Shown one piece after another: positions 59,499-64,000 of a DNA stretch of 64,000 nucleotides; position 1 is the stretch's first letter; each line of letters begins with the position of its first letter. This stretch comes from Sipunculus nudus (taxonomy: Eukaryota > Annelida > Sipuncula > Golfingiida > Sipunculidae): NCBI GenBank assembly GCA_026874595.1, contig CM049307.1:96508330-96572329 (forward strand), in the 5' to 3' direction. A program made the position numbers and the translations under genes. The notes beneath the pieces are model-generated. The model was not told the origin of the DNA and did not search any database. It saw nothing but the letters and a program-made list of their open reading frames with translations.

Positions 59499-60089
59499 TA
59501 TATCACACACATCTGTCTTTGGTGGATGTATTTGCACTCTAATGATGACTCTCAATTTTCATTCTGGGTAGGATGGCTGGGAGAGGTCAGAGAGATGGGG
59601 TTGGGTATAATCACTTAGTGTCAGGTAAGCACCGTGAACAGTCAGTGGTCAAGTTGGCATATTTTGAAACCCCATGCCCCAATATCCAAAATTCAGTCCC
59701 TGCTGAGACACCTGACCAGGGTAAACTGATATCTTGTTAACTAAATGCCCCAGGTCACCTTAACTGGAAGGTGCTGAATATCTGCCAAGTCAGGGATACT
59801 CACACTGACCTTTTAGTGTTACATGTCAGTCTGTTCATGTGGCTGCAAGGTGGTTTTACTAGCTGTACTGATTAACAACGTGTGTATGATGTAGGGCTAG
59901 TAAAGGAGTAGTAGTTGCACCATGCCTACAGGGTTAACACCTGCCACAACCGTTGCCCTGACGTTCAAGGTCCGTTCTCCACAGTACAACTTGCTGCTCT
60001 CGCCCTACTGCTGTAAAACTAAACAATCATCACAACTGACTTTGTTTTCAGACAGGGGTTTGACCTCTTCGTGGGGGTATGACCTCTTG

Positions 60090-60136
60090 TTGTATCCGCC
60101 AAAACAGAGTTTTGCGGATACTATGTTTTCAGCTGG

Positions 60137-60206
<70 letters not shown>

Positions 60207-61722
60207 GTAGGTGTCCGGAGAACTCCTCCGTAACCGCTGGGCGGAATTTTCCGAAACCCGGGATTATGTTCGGGTCACATGTGAACTGCTGCGCCCCGAT
60301 TTTGTTTTGACCTCTGACCTTTCCTTTGCGCTCTGCGTCCGTTTGTGCGTCTGTTTCCACACATAAACCCACATATCTCGGGAACCGTTTGACCGATCAG
60401 GAAAATTTTTTTGCACAAATGTAGCCCTCGGAGAGCTTTATTACATACACCAAAAATGGTGGCGCCACCTGCAACCATGTTTGCACAGTGTCCATCTGTT
60501 CGTCTGCCTTGGGTTAAAATCACTCATATCTCTGCAGTGACTTGACTAATTCACCTGAAATTGGGCATGCGTAAACATCCTGGATAGCTTTTCTGATTTT
60601 ATGACAGGTGGCGCCACCTACATTCACGTTTACGCTGCAGACATCCAAGCTCATATCTCGGGAACCGTTTGACCGATCAGGAAAATTCTTTTGCACAAAT
60701 GTAGCCCTTGGACAGCTTTATAACATACACCAAAAATGGTGGCGCCACCTGCAACCATGTTTGCACAGTGTCCATCTGTTCGTCTGCCTTGGGTTAAAAT
60801 CACTCATATCTCTGCAGTGACTTGACTAATTCACCTGAAATTGGGCATGCGTATACATCCTGGATAGCTTTTCTGATTTTATGACAGGTGGCGCCACCTA
60901 CATTCATGTTTACGCTGCAGACATCAAAAGTCATATCTCAGGAACCGTTTGACCGATCAGGAAAATTCTTTTGCACAAATGTAGCCCTTGGAGAGCTTTA
61001 TAACATACACCAAAAATGGTGGCGCTACCTGCAACCATGTTTGCACAGTGTCCATCTGTTTGTCTGCCTTGGGTTAAAATCACTCATATCTCTGCAGTGA
61101 CTTGACTTATTCACCTGAAATTTAGCATGCGTATACATCCTGGATAGCTTTTCTGATTTTATGACAGGTGGCGCCACCTACATTCACGTTTACGCTGCAG
61201 ACATCTAAGCTCATATCTCAGGAACCGTTTGACCGATCAGGAAAATTTTTTTGCACAAATGTAGCCCTTGGAGAGCTTTATAACATACACCGAAAATGGT
61301 GGCACCACCTGCAACCATGTTTGCACAGTGTCCATCTGTTCGTCTGCCTTGGGTTAAAATCACTCATATTTCTGCAGTGGTTTGACTAATTCACCTGAAA
61401 TTTGGCATGCTTATACATCCTGGATAGCTTTTCTGATTTTATGACAGGTGGCGCCACCTACAATCAAGTTTACGCTGCGACATCCAAGCTCATATCTAGG
61501 AAACCGTTTGACCGATTGGGCCAAAATTTTGCATGTGTATAAATCTCACATAGCTCTTTATCATACGCAAAACTGGTGGCGCCACCTGCAGCCATGTTTG
61601 CACAGCTCCCATCTGTTTGTCTGCCATGGGATAAAATATCCATGCTAATATGCAACACTTCACCCGTTCCACTCTGATTTAGGCGGATACAAGTAGTCGC
61701 TTGTCGACTACCCGTATTCTAG
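60090..61722 (+). mobile_element. Helitron-like non-autonomous element D
   Basis: It starts TTGTATCCGCCAAAAC with stem-loop partner GTTTTGCGGATAC. A long CCG tract follows, then four tandem units with period 280 bp (equivalent points at 60608, 60888, 61168 and 61448). The inverted subterminal GGCGGATACAA (61682-61692) precedes hairpin GTAGTCGCTTGTCGACTAC (61693-61711) and CTAG followed by T (61719-61723). The last unit differs (GATTGGGCCAAAATTTTGC), matching the first unit of C and part of H. No coding signal. Confidence 0.8.
60138..60207. repeat. (CCG)n tract, about 23 repeats
   Basis: The longest of the CCG tracts. Its length is likely variable and error-prone. It produces the artefactual poly-Arg and poly-Gly frames in this region. 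Confidence 0.92.
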
Positions 61723-63149
61723 TTTTCACTCTGCATGCATCCAGTGTACACCTTGATGTGATTACCATAAAGACGCCGAACATATAACGTTTGTCAACAA
61801 TTCTTCGTCTGATAAAAAGGCCAGTCAGACTGTAACATTTTGTGAGGAAAATCTTGTTGGTGTTAAGCAAAAGATTGGATTAACAAGATTTACTGATAAC
61901 AAATTTGATACTAGATCAATGCCCTGCTATATTTTGTCCCGTTAATGTCTACAGCTAAGAATGTCAGATGAGTCTTCAGATTGTTGACTCTGAGTAAGTT
62001 GTCTTGGCAGTACTCTCTGAGGCAAAGCTTCCTGATGTTTTAATGCTTTGAGAAAGAAATCAAACATTTACAGTAATGAGGGAATAAAGTAGACTTGTTT
62101 TGTGTATGTCCAGTACCAATAGGTGTGAATCCAGTGTTTAGGAAAATATATGTGAAAAACTTTACAACTTTAGACATACAATGTGGGTGGTCAGGTAAGC
62201 TTACTGATGCTGTGGAGCTAGGAAGAGTTGCCTTTTTTAGGCCTCTCATCAGCTCATATCAACAGAGAACTGAGAAGTGCCGTACTTTTTGCTGATTTGG
62301 TCTCCGAGCTTGGTTATCTCCATGTCTGCCTCATTAATCTTATGATCTGTTCCCAGAACAATTGTGCAAAAGAATGTAAATTCATACCCCTTTCACACAC
62401 ATATTGGTTTTAAATAATTTTGGGGAAAGTGCATTGATCAAATCAGTTTCAAACCATATTGTGCATTTAGATGGTTATCTGGCACCAGTCCAGTGCAGGA
62501 GGTGTACACCTCATATATTAAACAATGTAACAACATGACACAAGTGTTTCACTTTTATTCAGTTGCTGCTTCAAAATTATGTCTAAACCATTTTTAGTAT
62601 GAATTAAGTGTCCTTACTGTTGAGCACTTCAGGAGAAAGGATATATCAAATTGCATCGGAAATGTTTTGAAACCACTTCCTGAGCTGAATTCAAACTGTT
62701 TTGACCAAAATGGTTTGCAAATGCTTTGGATTTTCATGTGAATGCTTAATTTGCATTCAAAATGATTTTAGATAATATTGTATTTGCTGCATGAAAGTGG
62801 TATTAGTTAAATCAGGAAGAGAGGTAAAATCATTAGAATGGGATAAGACATGCACATTGAGACAAAAGTAATAATATTTAAGAGAATAGTTCTTAAAGTT
62901 GATCTGATGGGAGCCACTCCTAATTTTTTTTTTAAGAGAGAGCAGATCTCATGGTGTTATGTATGAAAATAAAAAGCCTGCACAGTGTAGGAGAACTGCA
63001 ATTAGGTTTACATGTAACAGTAAAGAAGTGAAATTTAGATGTGAAAGATCATGAATTAGTAGAAATACTTGAGTCAGACAGAGGAGATCAATTTCAGTCA
63101 GATATGAGCTATGAAAAGAGAACAGCTTTTCATCAAAAAAGGAGGGTGA

Positions 63150-63365
63150 CCATGGTCAGACCAGAGAGGAGAGTGATTCTCCTTAGATATGAGGGGAGAA
63201 TGAATTTAGATCAGATATGAGGGGAGAGTGACTTTGAGTGTAAAATGAGAGAAGAGTGATTCTGGTCAGATGTGAGGGGAGAATGACATTATATCAGGTA
63301 TAAGTGGACAGTGACTTAGGTCAGATATATGAGGGGAGAGTGACTTTGGATGTGAAATTAGAATA
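63150..63365 (+). repeat. Diverged ~35-40 bp minisatellite
   Basis: Repeated GATATGAGGGGAGAGTGACT-like units with interspersed TTAGGTCAG or TTTGGATGT segments, about six copies, ending just before element H. Confidence 0.65.
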
Positions 63366-63375
63366 GCGTGATTTT

Positions 63376-64000
63376 TAGCGAACCTGTGAGCTTATATGAT
63401 GGCGCAGTGTGGTCCCTCCATCGTCAGCCGTCAGCCGTCCGCTGTCCAGGGCTGGCTTTCCGCCATCCATGGCTGTAAGTCAGAAATCGTTGGAGCTAGC
63501 AGCTCCAAATTACATGTAAGAATTAGTCACACGTGAAACTTGGTGCCCTGGAGCTTTTTATTTGGTATCTGCATAAAATCACTCATATCTCAGAAGTGAT
63601 TTGACATATTTCACCTGAAAGTTTAGGTCTACATGCGCAGTGTCCATCTGTTCATCTGCCTTGGGATAAAATCACTCCTATCTCAGAAGTGGTATGACTT
63701 ATCCACCTGAAATATTGCAGGTTTACACATCCTGGACAGCCTTCTCGATTTTAAAACAGGTGCCGCCACCTACATTCATGTCTACTCTGCAGACATCCAA
63801 GCTCATATCTCGGGAACCGTTTGACCGATTGGGCCAAAATTTTGCTTGTGTATAGATCTCACATAGCTCTTCATCATAAGCAAAACTGGTGGCGCCACCT
63901 GCAACCACTTATGAACACCGTCCATCTGTTCATCTGCCTCAGGATAAAATCACTCATATCTTAGCAGTGGTTTGACTTATCCACCTGAAATTTAGCAGGT
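63376..64000 (+). mobile_element. Start of Helitron-like element H (truncated by window end)
   Basis: It starts after ATTTTT with AGCGAACCTGTGAGCTTAT, a degenerate 5' stem-loop of an AGCTCACCTG-type family. GC-rich CCGTCAGCCGTC repeats follow, then the same ~280 bp core as elements A-D (CACTCATATCTCAGAAGTG, GGTGGCGCCACC at about 63889). The 5' terminus is therefore unlike A-D although the core is shared. The 3' end is outside the window. Confidence 0.55.

Larger units (their letters stand above)
40433..64000 (+). other. Inferred intron 2, running off the window
   Basis: It begins GTAAGT. No acceptor-bounded exon with Ig, FN3 or other receptor sequence was found to the window end. Stretches 42870-46430, 52570-55720, 57450-59320 and 61723-63150 show no recognisable features. 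They contain scattered AGGTCA-type runs (for example 44570-44690) but no open frame with a known domain. Confidence 0.4.

Noticed and set aside
59922-60233. Open frame with a long poly-Arg stretch
   Set aside because: It is the CCG tract of element D read in one frame; the opposite strand gives poly-Gly. No domain or splice context.
60608-61389. Repeated ~70-residue frames starting MAPPTFTFTLQTSK
   Set aside because: They are translations of the ~280 bp tandem units; the same peptide recurs at every unit and in other copies, with stops at the same place. Not a gene family.
62095-62295. Frame with ...IYVKNFTTLDIQCGWSG next to a GTAAGC donor-like site
   Set aside because: Looked briefly like an Ig or FN3 exon, but there is no partner Cys, Trp or DxGxYxC motif and no good acceptor in phase 1.

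Overview
This is an AT-rich, intron- and repeat-dominated eukaryotic window. It looks like a lophotrochozoan animal, most likely a mollusc such as a bivalve. That is inferred from the repeat mix (non-autonomous Helitron-like elements with ~140 bp tandem cores, RTE-type 3' tails, a Jockey/CR1-like LINE, TA-flanked MITEs) and from the immunoglobulin-superfamily gene; nothing identifies a species. There are no bacterial operons, rRNA genes, CRISPR arrays or viral genes.

Only one host gene is supported, on the + strand. Exon 12097-12187 encodes a start methionine and a signal peptide and ends in a strong donor in phase 1. Exon 40160-40432 encodes one complete I-set immunoglobulin domain and is phase 1-1. 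The two phases join cleanly. I infer the 5' end of a secreted or membrane Ig-superfamily adhesion receptor (Sidekick-like is the best guess) with a ~28 kb first intron and a second intron running off the window. A possible promoter with CCAAT boxes and a TATA-like motif lies at 11400-11700, with a candidate divergent splice donor on the other strand.

Layout: 1-706, a MITE holding an expanded 34 bp minisatellite. 2447-2640, a tRNA-like SINE. 2806-4239, Helitron-like element A. 4280-6027, a long inverted-repeat element with tRNA-like segments in its arms. 6028-12096, mostly unique upstream DNA with one RTE 3' fragment and a CT microsatellite. 12188-40159, intron 1, containing MITEs, a 5'-truncated LINE (23208-26050) between inverted palindromic clusters, Helitron-like element F (31619-34069) and element B (37385-38851). 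40433-64000, intron 2, containing elements E (46435-49819), G (50583-52560), C (55723-57447), D (60090-61722) and the start of H (63376 on).

The most interesting result is that five copies of one family and three sequence-distinct families share one terminal plan. Each has a 5' stem-loop after T residues, internal tandem repeats, an inverted copy of the 5' sequence just before a 3' hairpin, and a CTAG, CTAA or TTAG end followed by T. Core repeats and termini are reshuffled between families. The cores carry dense AGGTCA-type and, in G, CTCF-like motifs. This matches non-autonomous Helitrons of the Helentron/Helitron2 type; no Rep-helicase gene is present in the window.
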